This document shows, piece by piece, positions 1-6,508 of a DNA stretch of 10,000 bases. The notes beneath the pieces were generated by a model. That model was not told the DNA's origin. It did not search any database and was given only the letters and a program-made list of their open reading frames with translations. The stretch lies in the NCBI RefSeq assembly GCF_020217025.1, contig NZ_JAIWOF010000109.1, positions 1 to 10,000 on the forward strand. Reading direction: 5' to 3'. Source of the stretch: Flavobacterium sp. GTDB taxonomy: Bacteria > Bacteroidota > Bacteroidia > Flavobacteriales > Flavobacteriaceae. Positions within the stretch are counted from its first letter, which is position 1; every line of letters starts with the position of its first letter. Made by a program: the position numbers and the translations under genes.

Positions 1-664
1 AGTTATAACCTTTGTAGCAACCCACCAAACCAATCGCAAATCCAAAAAAGAAGGTTTTGATGGTAGCCGGCATAATATCGCTGTACTCTAAAATATTAAA
101 AACCTGATTGAAATATAAGGTAAACGACACATTTCCTTTGATGTTTTCCACTAAAAACGAACCGTAAATTGCAATGAAATCGCCTACGATTACTAGTAAC
201 GGCAACATCAAGGTAGTCGCTAAAATTCTAGTAATGACTAAATATTTGAAGGGGTTGGTTCCCGAAACTTCCATAGCATCAATTTGTTCTGTTACTTTCA
301 TGGAACCTAATTCGGCACCAATACCTGAACCAATTCTTCCAGCGCAAATTAAAGCGGTGATGATGGGGCCAATTTCACGAATAATGGAAACACTCACCAT
401 TGACGCCATCCATGAAACAGCACCGAATTCCTGCAACGTTGGGCGAGATTGCAAGGTAAAAACCAACCCAATGATAAAACCCGTAACGCTTACCAACAAT
501 AAAGAGCGATTTCCAATATAAAAACACTGGCGTAAGAGTTCTTTGAATTCGTAAGGAGGTTTCCAAAATTCTTTGAAAAAACGCCCTGCAAAGTAGGAGA
601 GTTCGCCCACTTCGATGAGGAAGTTTTGTAAAGCTTCAGTAAGATTGTCGAAATATTTTTTCAT
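1..664 (-). CDS. mlaE: MlaE-family ABC transporter permease (partial, 3' end off window)
   Basis: This is the inner-membrane permease of an Mla/Mce-type ABC importer, a family that moves phospholipids or other lipids between the outer and inner membranes together with an MlaF-type ATPase and an MlaD/MCE substrate-binding protein. Translating the minus strand from the ATG at 664-662 gives 221 residues with no stop before the left edge. An amphipathic N-terminus (1-50) is followed by hydrophobic segments at about 52-72, 83-106, 141-170 and from 203 on. The family's signature loop is clear at about 97-131 (REIGPIITAL, then AGRIGSGIGAELGSM, then EQIDAM). Family members are about 245-260 residues long, so roughly 25-40 are missing. 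The ATPase gene would be expected just left of the window. The substrate is inferred from the family only. Confidence 0.92.
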   Translation of the reverse strand, partial: MKKYFDNLTEALQNFLIEVGELSYFAGRFFKEFWKPPYEFKELLRQCFYIGNRSLLLVSVTGFIIGLVFTLQSRPTLQEFGAVSWMASMVSVSIIREIGPIITALICAGRIGSGIGAELGSMKVTEQIDAMEVSGTNPFKYLVITRILATTLMLPLLVIVGDFIAIYGSFLVENIKGNVSFTLYFNQVFNILEYSDIMPATIKTFFFGFAIGLVGCYKGYN

Positions 665-683
665 GAAGCATCTTAATTACAAT

Positions 684-691
684 CAAATATA
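684..691 (-). promoter_or_regulatory. putative -7 box of the mlaE promoter (TATATTTG)
   Basis: On the minus strand this reads TATATTTG, an exact match to the Bacteroidota primary-sigma consensus TAnnTTTG, 20 nt upstream of the mlaE ATG. A TTG -33 element is not present at the usual distance; TGT stands there. The same box lies in a near-identical context upstream of the RhuM gene at 1835-1842. No transcript data support it. Confidence 0.45.
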
Positions 692-738
692 GTGATTTTT
701 AGTCAGATAAAACATGATATTTGTAAGAGTTGTAGTAA

Positions 739-768
739 AAAATCCGACTTGTGAAGGAGTCGGGTTTT
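739..768 (-). terminator. hairpin terminator downstream of the RhuM gene
   Basis: Arms 739-749 (AAAATCCGACT) and 758-768 (AGTCGGGTTTT) enclose an 8-nt loop. In the minus-strand transcript the hairpin is followed by six U (A at 737-742 on the plus strand), as in an intrinsic terminator for the RhuM gene ending at 781. One position is a C-A mismatch in the minus transcript, whereas the sister copy at 1890-1921 is perfect, so this copy may be somewhat weaker. Confidence 0.75.
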
Positions 769-780
769 AAAACAATAACT

Positions 781-1776
781 TTAATTTAGTTTTTTAATTT
801 GTTTATCAAAATCAGAAATTATTTTTTGAGTTTTATTAAACACTTCATATTCTTGAATGGCTTTTTTATCCGCTTGAAGTTTGGAAATAGTTCCTTTTCC
901 TTCTAAAATTTTATAATCATTAAAGTTTAAAAATCTATTGACACTTTCGGCTAATTGTTCCATAGTGAATGTGTTTTCCCGTTCGATTAAGCCTTCAATA
1001 TAATCGAAATAGGAAGTAACCGTTCGTTCTAATTGTTTGATTTCTTTTTCATCTAAGTAGTTTTTTGCTATGATAACATCTTGCTTTAAAATTCTACCAT
1101 CAGGAGCATTTTTCCAAGTTGTTAAACCCATATTTTCAGCAGTTTTATCTGCATTTTTGTGAATGATTTCGGCAGCTGTATTTCCAGTTATGGCAAAATG
1201 AAACTTATTCTGAATCATAGCATAAAAGTTCTTTGTGATTTCGGAATTTCTGTCATAATCTAAACAACATTCGGCAAAAATATCAGTCACTTGTTGATAT
1301 ATACGACGCTCACTTGCTCGAATAGAACGAATACGTTGTAATAATTCTTTAAAATAATCTTTTCTAAAAACTGCTTGCCCTTGTTTTAGACGATTATCAT
1401 CTAAAACAAAACCTTTAATAATGTATTCTTTTAATGCTTGTGTTGCCCAAATACGAAATTGAGTTGCTTTAGCTGAATTTACTCTATAACCAACTGAAAT
1501 AATGGCATCGAGATTGTAATACTCTAAATCTCTATTTACTTTTCGATTGCCTTCTGTTTGAAGTGTTCGGATTTTCCGAACAGTTGAAGTTTCTTCTAAT
1601 TCGTGAGTAGTATAAATATTTGTTAAATGCTCGCTAACAGTTGATTTTACTACACCAAAAAGCTCAGCAATTGCTTTTTGAGTTAACCAAACCGACTCAT
1701 CTTGCAACAAAACATCAACACGAATTTCACCAGTAGGAGCGGTGTATAACAAGAATTTTTTTAAATTTTCCTCCAT
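781..1776 (-). CDS. rhuM: RhuM-family protein (virulence RhuM / putative DNA-binding protein)
   Basis: This 331-residue protein appears full length and has the typical RhuM layout. It has a short N-terminal strand region (about 7-28), then a helix-turn-helix at about 29-55 (WLTQKAIAELFGV...STVSEHL). The family's most conserved block follows at about 84-131 (LEYYNLDAIISVGYRVNS, FRIWATQALKEYI, GFVLDD). The C-terminal half is mostly helical and charged, with a stretch near 195-215 (FAITGNTAAEIIHKNADK) that recalls regions related to Fic/Doc proteins. RhuM was named from a Salmonella pathogenicity island; its biochemical role is not established, and relatives often sit in islands or near restriction-modification genes. 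No restriction-modification or toxin-antitoxin partner is visible here. The ATG at 1776 has an A/T-rich leader without a Shine-Dalgarno sequence. The gene is monocistronic, with its own promoter and terminator, between direct repeats. Confidence 0.9.
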   Translation of the reverse strand: MEENLKKFLLYTAPTGEIRVDVLLQDESVWLTQKAIAELFGVVKSTVSEHLTNIYTTHELEETSTVRKIRTLQTEGNRKVNRDLEYYNLDAIISVGYRVNSAKATQFRIWATQALKEYIIKGFVLDDNRLKQGQAVFRKDYFKELLQRIRSIRASERRIYQQVTDIFAECCLDYDRNSEITKNFYAMIQNKFHFAITGNTAAEIIHKNADKTAENMGLTTWKNAPDGRILKQDVIIAKNYLDEKEIKQLERTVTSYFDYIEGLIERENTFTMEQLAESVNRFLNFNDYKILEGKGTISKLQADKKAIQEYEVFNKTQKIISDFDKQIKKLN

Positions 1777-1834
1777 TTATATACTATTAGAAATACATTT
1801 TTAGAAACTTTGAAAAAAGCATCATTAGTACAAT

Positions 1835-1865
1835 CAAATATACTGAATTATTTATCACTTGACAA
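1835..1865 (-). promoter_or_regulatory. putative promoter of the RhuM gene (TTG-N20-TATATTTG)
   Basis: On the minus strand TTG (plus 1863-1865) is followed after 20 nt by TATATTTG (plus 1835-1842). This is a near-ideal Bacteroidota promoter (TTG, about 19-20 nt, TAnnTTTG). It leaves a leader of roughly 50-55 nt before the ATG at 1776. It is the best promoter match in the window. Confidence 0.6.
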
Positions 1866-1889
1866 CTTAGATTTGTAAGAGTTGTAGTA

Positions 1890-1921
1890 AAAAATCCGAC
1901 TTGTGGTGGAGTCGGATTTTT
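1890..1921 (-). terminator. strong hairpin terminator downstream of the lipoprotein gene
   Basis: Perfect 12-bp arms at 1890-1901 (AAAAATCCGACT) and 1910-1921 (AGTCGGATTTTT) enclose an 8-nt loop. A/T tracts on both sides allow termination in either direction. It lies about 70 nt past the stop of the lipoprotein gene and just upstream of the RhuM promoter, so it would insulate the two. Confidence 0.85.
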
Positions 1922-1990
1922 GTTTGTTTTGTAGGTAAGGATTGTGAATCCGCTATCGGTTTTTTTTTATTTGTGTTATCTTGGTTAAAA

Positions 1991-2884
1991 TTATTGTATT
2001 GAAATCCATGTAGAATTATTTGTTGGTACGGAACAACTATCACCACCCTCGTTTTCATCAAACTTCCAGTCATCAGTATTTATTTTAGGATTATCATATA
2101 AATAAAAAAACTTATCAGTTTTAAAACTATATGCAAGTAATAAATTATATACATGACCACATCCAGGACATTCATCTCCTTCAATTATTTCATAAAATGG
2201 TAAGGTAAAGTATTTATCACCATTAATTGTAGTGGTATGATAAACTTGTCCACGGTTTCCTTGTCTTTCAAATTTTGTGTTTTTTTCTTTTTCCAACTTA
2301 ACAATTGCAGATTCTGTTAATTTAGATAAACTATCTTCATTAAATTCTATATAATTATAATCTCCATTTTGATTTTTTTGAAGTCTAAAAATAATATTCT
2401 CCATATTCATCATTCCATAAACAATACGATTGACTAAAATTAAATCATCAGATAATTCTCCGAATGAATATTGTGAGTAACCAAATCCATAATCACCATA
2501 TTCAGACAGTAAATTATAATGAGATTCTTCAAAAACTTTTTTAGAATTTGATTTTTTTATTAAAGCAAATAATTTATTTTGAAATTCTTTAAAAAATTTA
2601 TCTTTTTGGATGGTATAATCTTCATTGATATATTTTGTTATTAAATTTTTTAAAGCTTCTTTGTTTAAGTTTGGGTCATTCTTTATTGACTCTTCAAAAT
2701 TTACGGTAACATAATATTGTTTTAAAAAATTTAAGACACCTTTATTAGTTAATGTATCTTTATTTTTAAAAATTTCATCAGAAGTTAGTAGATTCTCTGA
2801 ATTAATATTTTTCAAGTTGTTATCATTCTTACAAGAAATAATTAAATTACTCAAAATAAAACTCATTAAAAGGATTTTTTTCAT
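1991..2884 (-). CDS. hypothetical lipoprotein with CPGC motif
   Basis: I do not recognise the family. The 297-residue product starts with a clear lipoprotein signal: MKK, a hydrophobic core to about residue 16, and lipobox I-I-S-C with Cys18. The following K-N-D-N resembles the acidic export signal of surface-exposed Bacteroidota lipoproteins, so the mature protein is probably anchored in the outer membrane. Residues 20-130 are Lys/Asn/Glu-rich and probably helical. The C-terminal part looks beta-rich, with a CPGCGH motif at 239-244 and a further Cys at 284. The Cys-X2-Cys-Gly-His arrangement could bind metal or form a disulfide; neither is shown. The gene is clearly more AT-rich than lpdA beside it, which fits acquired or fast-evolving DNA. 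The ATG at 2884 is fixed by the signal peptide. It has its own terminator at 1890-1921. Confidence 0.8.
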   Translation of the reverse strand: MKKILLMSFILSNLIISCKNDNNLKNINSENLLTSDEIFKNKDTLTNKGVLNFLKQYYVTVNFEESIKNDPNLNKEALKNLITKYINEDYTIQKDKFFKEFQNKLFALIKKSNSKKVFEESHYNLLSEYGDYGFGYSQYSFGELSDDLILVNRIVYGMMNMENIIFRLQKNQNGDYNYIEFNEDSLSKLTESAIVKLEKEKNTKFERQGNRGQVYHTTTINGDKYFTLPFYEIIEGDECPGCGHVYNLLLAYSFKTDKFFYLYDNPKINTDDWKFDENEGGDSCSVPTNNSTWISIQ

Positions 2885-2993
2885 AAAAAAAAGAATTATT
2901 TTACTACTTACTTTCAGTATTTTAAGTCGCTGTTTCGGTTTTTCCGACTTTTTTAATATTTCTAAATTTTAAATTAAATGTAATATTTATTTT

Positions 2994-3001
2994 CAAATAT
3001 A
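2994..3001 (-). promoter_or_regulatory. putative -7 box for the lipoprotein gene (TATATTTG)
   Basis: The minus strand reads TATATTTG, the same 8-mer found before mlaE and the RhuM gene, just downstream (minus sense) of the lpdA terminator. No convincing TTG sits 19-21 nt upstream. The implied leader of about 105 nt is long and contains the small hairpin at 2924-2950. Confidence 0.35.
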
Positions 3002-3040
3002 ATTAATTTTTCCTACAAACCCTTTCCAAGTTATCAACAA

Positions 3041-3074
3041 AAAAATCCGACCTGCTTTCACAAATCGGATTTTT
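3041..3074 (-). terminator. hairpin terminator downstream of lpdA
   Basis: Perfect 10-bp arms at 3041-3050 (AAAAATCCGA) and 3065-3074 (TCGGATTTTT) enclose a 14-nt loop, 36 nt past the lpdA stop. The arm sequence is of the same family as the hairpins at 739-768 and 1890-1921. Confidence 0.8.
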
Positions 3075-3109
3075 CTATATACTTTGTACTTTTATCTTTG
3101 TTCTAAAGA

Positions 3110-4498
3110 CTACAAGTGAATCACTTCACCGTAAGCATCAGCAACCGCTTCCATAACTGCTTCACTCATAGTAGGGTGAGGGTGAACTGCTTTCAAGATT
3201 TCGTGTCCTGTAGTTTCTAATTTACGCGCTACAACTGCTTCTGCAATCATATCGGTAACGCCGGCACCAATCATGTGGCAACCTAACCATTCACCGTATT
3301 TAGCATCAAAAATTACTTTTACAAATCCGTCAGGCGTTCCAGCAGCTTTAGCTTTTCCTGAAGCTGAGAATGGGAATTTACCTACTTTAATTTCGTATCC
3401 TTTTTCTTTCGCTTGTTTTTCAGTCATACCCACAGAAGCAATTTCTGGAGTAGCATACGTACAACCTGGAATGTTCCCATAGTCTAACGCTTCTACGTGT
3501 AAACCTGCAATTTTTTCCACACATAAAATACCTTCAGCCGAAGCAACGTGTGCTAAAGCTTGTCCTGGCGTTACATCACCAATTGCGTAGTAACCTGGAA
3601 CGTTAGTTTGGTAATATGCGTTAACTAAGATTTTATCTCTATCAGTAGCAATACCTGTTTCTTCTAATCCGATGTTTTCAATGTTGGTTTTAATTCCAAC
3701 TGCTGATAATAGGATATCGGCTTCTAAAACTTCTTCTCCTTTTGCTGTTTTTACGAATGCTTTAACTCCGTTTCCAGAAGTATCAATTCTTTCTACAGAA
3801 GAATTTGTCATTACGTTGATTCCTGCTTTTTTCAACGAACGCTCAAATTGTTTTGAGATGTCTTCGTCTTCCACTGGAACTACGTTTGGCATGAATTCAA
3901 CAATCGTAACTTCAGTTCCCATTGCGTTATAGAAATGAGCAAACTCAACTCCAATCGCACCAGAACCTACAACAATCATTTTCTTTGGTTGCTCAGGTAA
4001 TGTCATCGCTTGACGGTATCCGATTACTTTTTTACCATCTTGAGGTAAGTTAGGTAATTCGCGAGAACGCGCTCCTGTTGCAATGATGATATGATCCGCT
4101 GAATATTCAGTAACTTTTCCGTCAGCAGCTGTTACGTCTACTTTTTTACCTGGTTTTACTTTTCCAAAACCATCAATAACGTCAATTTTGTTTTTCTTCA
4201 TTAAGAATTGAACTCCTTTGCTCATTCCTTCTGCTACATCACGAGAACGTTTTACAACAGCATTGAAGTCTTTATCAAATTCCTTAACAGTTAATCCGTA
4301 ATCTGAAGCATGTTTTAGGTAATCAAAAACTTGAGCCGATTTTAATAATGCTTTCGTTGGAATACAACCCCAATTCAAACAAATTCCCCCCAAATTTTCT
4401 TTTTCGATAACGGCTACTTTGAAGCCTAATTGTGATGCTCTAATAGCAGTTACATAACCACCAGGACCACTTCCTAAAACTATGATATCGTATTTCAT
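3110..4498 (-). CDS. lpdA: dihydrolipoyl dehydrogenase (E3)
   Basis: This FAD enzyme reoxidises dihydrolipoamide on the E2 or H proteins of the pyruvate and 2-oxoglutarate dehydrogenase complexes and the glycine cleavage system, reducing NAD+ in the cytoplasm. The 462-residue protein is full length. The FAD Rossmann motif GSGPGG is at 9-14, with Glu32 as the ribose-binding acid. The redox disulfide C40-LNWG-C45 is intact. The NAD-binding motif GSGAIG is at 178-183. The second FAD motif, YAIGD, ends at Asp308. The C-terminal interface carries HPHPTMSE with catalytic His441 and Glu446. It ends in TAG at 3110 and is followed by its own terminator. No E1 or E2 genes lie nearby, so it is probably a stand-alone E3 shared by several complexes. 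Only a weak promoter box (TAAATTCG on the minus strand, 4534-4541) is seen upstream. Confidence 0.98.
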   Translation of the reverse strand: MKYDIIVLGSGPGGYVTAIRASQLGFKVAVIEKENLGGICLNWGCIPTKALLKSAQVFDYLKHASDYGLTVKEFDKDFNAVVKRSRDVAEGMSKGVQFLMKKNKIDVIDGFGKVKPGKKVDVTAADGKVTEYSADHIIIATGARSRELPNLPQDGKKVIGYRQAMTLPEQPKKMIVVGSGAIGVEFAHFYNAMGTEVTIVEFMPNVVPVEDEDISKQFERSLKKAGINVMTNSSVERIDTSGNGVKAFVKTAKGEEVLEADILLSAVGIKTNIENIGLEETGIATDRDKILVNAYYQTNVPGYYAIGDVTPGQALAHVASAEGILCVEKIAGLHVEALDYGNIPGCTYATPEIASVGMTEKQAKEKGYEIKVGKFPFSASGKAKAAGTPDGFVKVIFDAKYGEWLGCHMIGAGVTDMIAEAVVARKLETTGHEILKAVHPHPTMSEAVMEAVADAYGEVIHL

Positions 4499-4560
4499 TT
4501 TTTATAAAGTATTTCAGTTTTATTTATAAGTTGCGAATTTAAGGAATTATTTTAAAAGTT

Positions 4561-4727
4561 TAAACGCAAAGTTCGCAAAGTTTTACGCAAAGAAACGCAG
4601 AGGAAATCTTAACCACAAAGCACACAAAGAAAGCACAAGGAGCACAAAAAAATCAGCGATTATCCGTTCAATCTGTGTTATCCGCGTTCTAAAACTGAAC
4701 ACTAATCACTGAATACTGAACACTACA
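4561..4727. repeat. composite intergenic repeat (CGCAAAG / CACAAAG / GTTATCCGCG / CTGAACACT modules)
   Basis: This non-coding segment lies between lpdA and the stop of the ABC gene. It is built of short iterated motifs in three modules. Positions 4564-4600 repeat (A)CGCAAAG and relatives. Positions 4612-4648 repeat CACAAAG and CACAA variants. Positions 4651-4686 contain TCAGCGATTATCCG and GTGTTATCCGCG. Positions 4695-4725 repeat CTGAACACT and CTGAATACTGAACACTA. Similar sequence is familiar to me from intergenic DNA of flavobacterial genomes, which suggests a dispersed repeat, but I cannot search for copies. It has no open frame of note and no regular repeat-spacer structure. Confidence 0.6.
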
Positions 4728-6479
4728 CTATTCAACCTCCACAGCAAACTGCGAATCGTACAATTTCTTATAATAACCCTTTGGCTTATTAACCAATTCG
4801 CTATGTTTTCCGAATTCAACAATTTGACCTTTATCCATTACGATGATTTTACTCGCGTTGATAACGGTTGCTAATCGGTGAGCGATTACGATAGAAGTTC
4901 TGTCTTTTGTAATAGTTTCGGTGGCTTTTTGAATCAATTCTTCTGAATGTGTATCGATTGACGAAGTCGCTTCATCCAAAATCAAAATACTTGGATTACT
5001 TACGTAGGCTCTCAAAAAGGCAATCAATTGGCGTTGACCAGAAGATAACATCACTCCGCGTTCTTTTACATTGTAATCGTAGCCTTCAGGTAAAGACATA
5101 ATGAAATCGTGCACGCCAATTTTTTTAGCCGCTGTGATAACGTCTTCTCTTGTAATGGCTTCGTTATGCAGCGTAATGTTGTGATAAATCGTATCAGCAA
5201 ACAAGAAAACATCTTGCAACACAATAGCAATTTGCTTGCGAAGACTTTCTAAGGTATATTCGTTAATATTTCGGTTATCAATCGTAATTTCACCCGAATT
5301 AATTTCGTAAAAACGATTTAATAAATTGATGATAGTCGATTTTCCAGCTCCCGTACTTCCTACAATAGCAATGGTTTCACCAGGTTGAACTTCTAAACTG
5401 ATGCCTTTTAAAACTTCTTCGTTTTTAATATAACTAAAACGAACGTCTTTCAATTGAATCAACCCTTTAAAATGCGTTGCTTCGACTGTTCCGTTATCTT
5501 GAACATCATCATCTTTTTCTAAAATTTCAAAAACTCTATCCGCAGCGATAATTCCCATCTGCATCACGTTGAATTTATCCGCAATTTGACGCAATGGATT
5601 GAATAACATGTTGATTAACATGGTATAAGCGAATAAATCTCCTACGGTAGTTAATGTGTCACCATTTATAATGGAAATTCCGGCGTAATATACAATTGCT
5701 CCTAAAGTCAATGAAGAAACGATATCAGCAATAGGGAAGAAGATGGAGTTGTACAAAATATTTTTCAACCAAGCTACGTTGTGTTTCTGGTTGATTTCTT
5801 TGAACTTTTCTAATTCAATTGCTTCTCTGTTAAACAATTGTACGATTTTCATTCCTGTTAATCGCTCTTGTACAAAGGTGTTTAGGTTGGCTACTTCGTT
5901 TCGAACTTCGTTAAAAGCGACTTTCATTTTCTTTTGGAAAACATCGGTAGCATAAATTAAAACTGGCATTGCGGCTAATACGATTAACGATAATTTCCAG
6001 TTCATGAAGAACATAATTCCCAAAATCACAATCATTTTAAGCACGTCACTCACAATCATAAACAAACCTTGACTGAAAATACTAGCAATCGATTCGATAT
6101 CGGAAACCGAACGTGTCACCAATTTTCCAACAGGTTCATTATCAAAATACTTCATTTTAAACGAAGTAATATGATGGAATAATTTTTCGCGAATGTCTTT
6201 AATAATGTCTTGTCCGAGCCAATTTGCCCAATAGGTAAAGTAAAACTGCGCTAATACTTCTAATAAAAGTACCACCGCCATAATGATTACATATAAAAGT
6301 AATCCGTGTTTGTCTTCAGGTTTGATGTATTCGTCAACCGTTTGTTTTAATAAATAAGGTCGCGCTGCAGCGAAAATAGAAAGTAAGATAGCCCAAACGA
6401 TTACCCAATTGAACCTTTTTTGGTAAGGCTTCGCATAGTGCAATACTTTTTTTAGTGAATTGGATTTGATGAGCTTCAT
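4728..6479 (-). CDS. ABC exporter, fused permease-ATPase half-transporter (MsbA/LmrA type)
   Basis: This inner-membrane half-transporter would work as a dimer and use ATP to export a lipid, drug or peptide; the substrate cannot be read from sequence. The 583 residues show six membrane segments within about 22-300, typical of a type IV (MsbA-like) exporter. The nucleotide-binding domain has all its motifs: Walker A GSTGAGKST at 374-382, Q-loop Gln422, signature LSSGQ at 478-482 (canonical LSGGQ with Gly to Ser), Walker B ILILDE at 498-503 with catalytic Glu503, D-loop SSID at 506-509, and switch His534. The length is normal for the family. The ATG at 6479 lies 29 nt after the stop of the small membrane gene, so the two may be cotranscribed, possibly from truA. 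It could be the MsbA lipid A flippase, but other exporters look the same. Confidence 0.95.
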   Translation of the reverse strand: MKLIKSNSLKKVLHYAKPYQKRFNWVIVWAILLSIFAAARPYLLKQTVDEYIKPEDKHGLLLYVIIMAVVLLLEVLAQFYFTYWANWLGQDIIKDIREKLFHHITSFKMKYFDNEPVGKLVTRSVSDIESIASIFSQGLFMIVSDVLKMIVILGIMFFMNWKLSLIVLAAMPVLIYATDVFQKKMKVAFNEVRNEVANLNTFVQERLTGMKIVQLFNREAIELEKFKEINQKHNVAWLKNILYNSIFFPIADIVSSLTLGAIVYYAGISIINGDTLTTVGDLFAYTMLINMLFNPLRQIADKFNVMQMGIIAADRVFEILEKDDDVQDNGTVEATHFKGLIQLKDVRFSYIKNEEVLKGISLEVQPGETIAIVGSTGAGKSTIINLLNRFYEINSGEITIDNRNINEYTLESLRKQIAIVLQDVFLFADTIYHNITLHNEAITREDVITAAKKIGVHDFIMSLPEGYDYNVKERGVMLSSGQRQLIAFLRAYVSNPSILILDEATSSIDTHSEELIQKATETITKDRTSIVIAHRLATVINASKIIVMDKGQIVEFGKHSELVNKPKGYYKKLYDSQFAVEVE

Positions 6480-6508
6480 TTAATTATTTTGTTGTTACTG
6501 TTTTGTAT

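Larger units (their letters stand above)
668..768. repeat. left direct-repeat copy flanking the RhuM cassette
   Basis: This segment matches 1819-1920 in the same orientation. Positions 668-691 match 1819-1842 at 21 of 24 bases, including the TATATTTG promoter box. Positions 719-768 match 1871-1920 at 47 of 50 bases, with the first 35 bases identical. A 27-nt stretch between these blocks is diverged (28 nt in the other copy). The copies start about 1151 bp apart and enclose the RhuM gene. The repeat contains a terminator and a promoter but no visible transposase gene or inverted ends. Confidence 0.8.
1819..1921. repeat. right direct-repeat copy flanking the RhuM cassette
   Basis: This is the partner of 668-768, with matching blocks 1819-1842 and 1871-1920. 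It carries the RhuM promoter and the terminator of the upstream lipoprotein gene. The terminator is perfectly paired here and has one substitution in the left copy. Confidence 0.8.

Noticed and set aside
174..566. Open frames on both strands (174-521 plus, 375-566 minus)
   Set aside because: They lie inside the MlaE permease gene in other frames, and the permease reading is clear; their products match nothing I recognise.
668..1921. RhuM cassette as a classical insertion sequence or composite transposon
   Set aside because: The flanks are direct repeats of regulatory DNA without inverted ends, and no transposase or integrase is encoded between them.
1867..2073. 68-codon minus-strand frame across the lipoprotein gene end
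   Set aside because: It overlaps the lipoprotein gene in another frame and reads through the terminator hairpin, so its product is a translated repeat.
3273..3932. Plus-strand frames at 3273-3482 and 3672-3932
   Set aside because: Both are antisense to lpdA, whose motifs are complete.
4561..4650. Possible CRISPR-like array of CGCAAAG/CACAAAG units
   Set aside because: The units are 7-9 nt with irregular spacing of a few bases; there is no constant repeat of 23 nt or more, no spacers and no cas gene.
5743..5955. 70-codon plus-strand frame
   Set aside because: Antisense to the ABC exporter membrane domain; no start signal or recognisable product.
4728..6479. LSSGQ signature as a sign of an inactive ABC ATPase
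   Set aside because: All other motifs, including catalytic Glu503 and His534, are intact, and Ser at this place occurs in active ABC proteins.
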